Positions 61,262-62,214 of a stretch of DNA of 62,214 nucleotides are shown piece by piece. The stretch's first letter is position 1. The number at the start of each line of letters is the position of its first letter. This DNA comes from Legionella yabuuchiae. GTDB taxonomy: Bacteria; Pseudomonadota; Gammaproteobacteria; Legionellales; Legionellaceae. A model generated the notes under the pieces. It saw only the letters and a program-made list of their open reading frames with translations. It was not told where the DNA came from and searched no databases. Made by a program: the position numbers and the translations under genes. The stretch is taken from positions 1-62,214 of the forward strand of contig NZ_CAAAIW010000017.1 in assembly GCF_900640115.1 (NCBI RefSeq), given 5' to 3'.

Positions 61262-62214
61262 TCAAAATTTTTAAATCCATAAGCTCTTCTTTGAATCAAT
61301 TTCATCTTTCGATGAAAGCCTTCTGTTATTCCATTAGATTTTGTAAATCGCCACATCCTAGCTATTTCCTCCTTCCAGCTAAGCATTGTTTTTCCTAATG
61401 TTTTTAACGGCTTGAAAGGGCTATTCTTAAGCTCTGATAACATGTTTAAAAGCTTGGGTATGTTTTTTTCACACCAATCGTTGTTCATGGCTTTGAATAG
61501 CAGCAGTTGATGCAGTTTCTGTTGGAAGTTGTAAATCGCTTCAATCGCTGGGTGTTTCTCAAAGAATGCGTCTCGTCGCCTCTTTTGGTTTGAAGTCAGC
61601 TTATCAGCTCTTTTTCTCAATACAGCTAACATCCCACGGTTGCTCTTTATTTGACTCGCTAGTTCTCGATAAGTGAGCATGCATTGGTGTTGCATCAAAC
61701 GAATGACATGGAATCGGTCAGCCACGATTTTCGCATTGGGGAAATATTTTTTTACAATGGCACGATAGGTGCTGCTTAAATCCATGCACACCATTGTCAC
61801 CTGTTCTTTTCCGGGTAATTGAGCGAGATAATCTGAAAGCTCAGACTCCTTTCGTCCTTTCACAATATCAAATATCTTATGGTTATTTAAATCACACAGA
61901 GTGGTCGCAAACCCGTGCTTGCGGTTAAAGAAGTGCTCATCTATTCCAAGGACTTTGGGACAAGGCTTATTCATGAGCTCTTTATCCTGCTCTTGATAAT
62001 GGCGATGATACCAGCGTTCAATGGTTGCTTTGCCCTTATCAAACCGTTTTGATAGGTCTTTTTGTGATATGCCTCGTGTATGCTCGTGATAAACAGCCGC
62101 TTGCAAGCGCCAAGTTGAGCGTTGATGTTTATGAATACCAGGAAACTGCTGATTTCCATAGCGTCGACACACATTACAAAACAGCTTGTACGCTTTAAAC
62201 CTTAAAAGGCTTCG
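61225..62214 (-). mobile_element. ISL3-family transposase, 5' part beyond the window
   Basis: The reading frame is open to the window edge, so about 330 C-terminal residues are visible. A zinc-finger piece (KLFCNVCRRYG) at the edge is the end of the ISL3 Cys motif. It is followed by a helix-turn-helix (ISQKDLSKRFDKGKATIERWY) and the DDE domain: D in LGIDEHFF, D in CMDLSSTYR, VADRFHVIRL and E in ITEGFHRKMK. It looks intact in what is seen. The element lies just downstream of tmRNA, a common insertion spot. The in-frame GTG at 62172 is not the true start. Confidence 0.9.

Overview
The window reads as chromosomal DNA of a Legionella-type gammaproteobacterium (order Legionellales). The evidence is a tandem array of five paralogues of the Legionella major outer membrane protein, an LbtU-like outer-membrane protein, an orphan IcmL/DotI-like protein, a PmrA-type operator in front of an effector-like gene, and the gene set grxD-ahpC-rnt-pyrC, gcvT-H-PA-PB and tkt-gap-pgk-pyk. 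The species cannot be fixed from sequence reading alone. Almost all of it is core genome. The only clear mobile gene is an ISL3-type transposase that runs off the right edge.

Layout. 0.4-3.1 kb: glutaredoxin and peroxiredoxin (+) facing RNase T and dihydroorotase (-). 3.4-9.2 kb: five major-outer-membrane-protein paralogues, each with its own promoter and most with a terminator. 9.4-13.3 kb: LbtU-like porin, then an NfeD protease/slipin pair. 13.4-16.0 kb: dcd, ihfB, and a two-gene unit made of a coiled-coil membrane protein and a membrane-anchored methyltransferase with DOT1 motifs. 16.3-18.3 kb: alpha/beta hydrolase, then a PmrA-box-preceded gene with a degenerate OTU-like domain. 18.6-23.0 kb: CBS-like synthase, rpiA, a flavin monooxygenase and a lone receiver domain. 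23.1-31.4 kb: polA, lpxD, fabF, a double GNAT, an NCS2 purine permease and a DUF155 protein. 31.7-36.9 kb: a small regulator and the glycine cleavage operon with a YciI gene inside it. 37-43.8 kb: DUF3592, IcmL-like, a fused ABC permease with its ATPase behind a structured leader, dsbA, cytochrome c4, engB and an acidic Ser-rich protein. 44-50 kb: mmsB/mmsA, a dodecin-like gene, dapB, a YqaE-like gene, a ProQ/RocC-type RNA chaperone and a tandemly duplicated small exported protein. 50.3-56 kb: pyk-pgk-gap-tkt. 56-62 kb: an unknown membrane protein, prlC, a glutathione peroxidase, tmRNA and the IS.

The genes fit a Legionella life style. Amino acids are used as carbon source (glycine cleavage, valine-arm mmsA/mmsB), feeding gluconeogenic and pentose steps (gap, pgk, tkt, rpiA). 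Peroxide defence is present (ahpC, gpx, grxD), and the surface is dominated by major outer membrane proteins.

Non-coding structure is rich. A palindromic, TA-flanked MITE-like family with ends TATACCCGT...ACGGGTATA occurs at least seven times, three copies being nearly identical. A second 167-bp inverted repeat sits at 22.2 kb. Repeat ends form or abut the stop codons of three genes. An approximately 0.8-kb tandem duplication left pyk and proQ fragments between two copies of a small gene. The most interesting candidates are the PmrA-box/OTU-like gene (17.1-18.3 kb), the DOT1-like membrane-anchored methyltransferase (14.6-15.3 kb), and the long leader hairpin ahead of the ABC transporter (38.3 kb).
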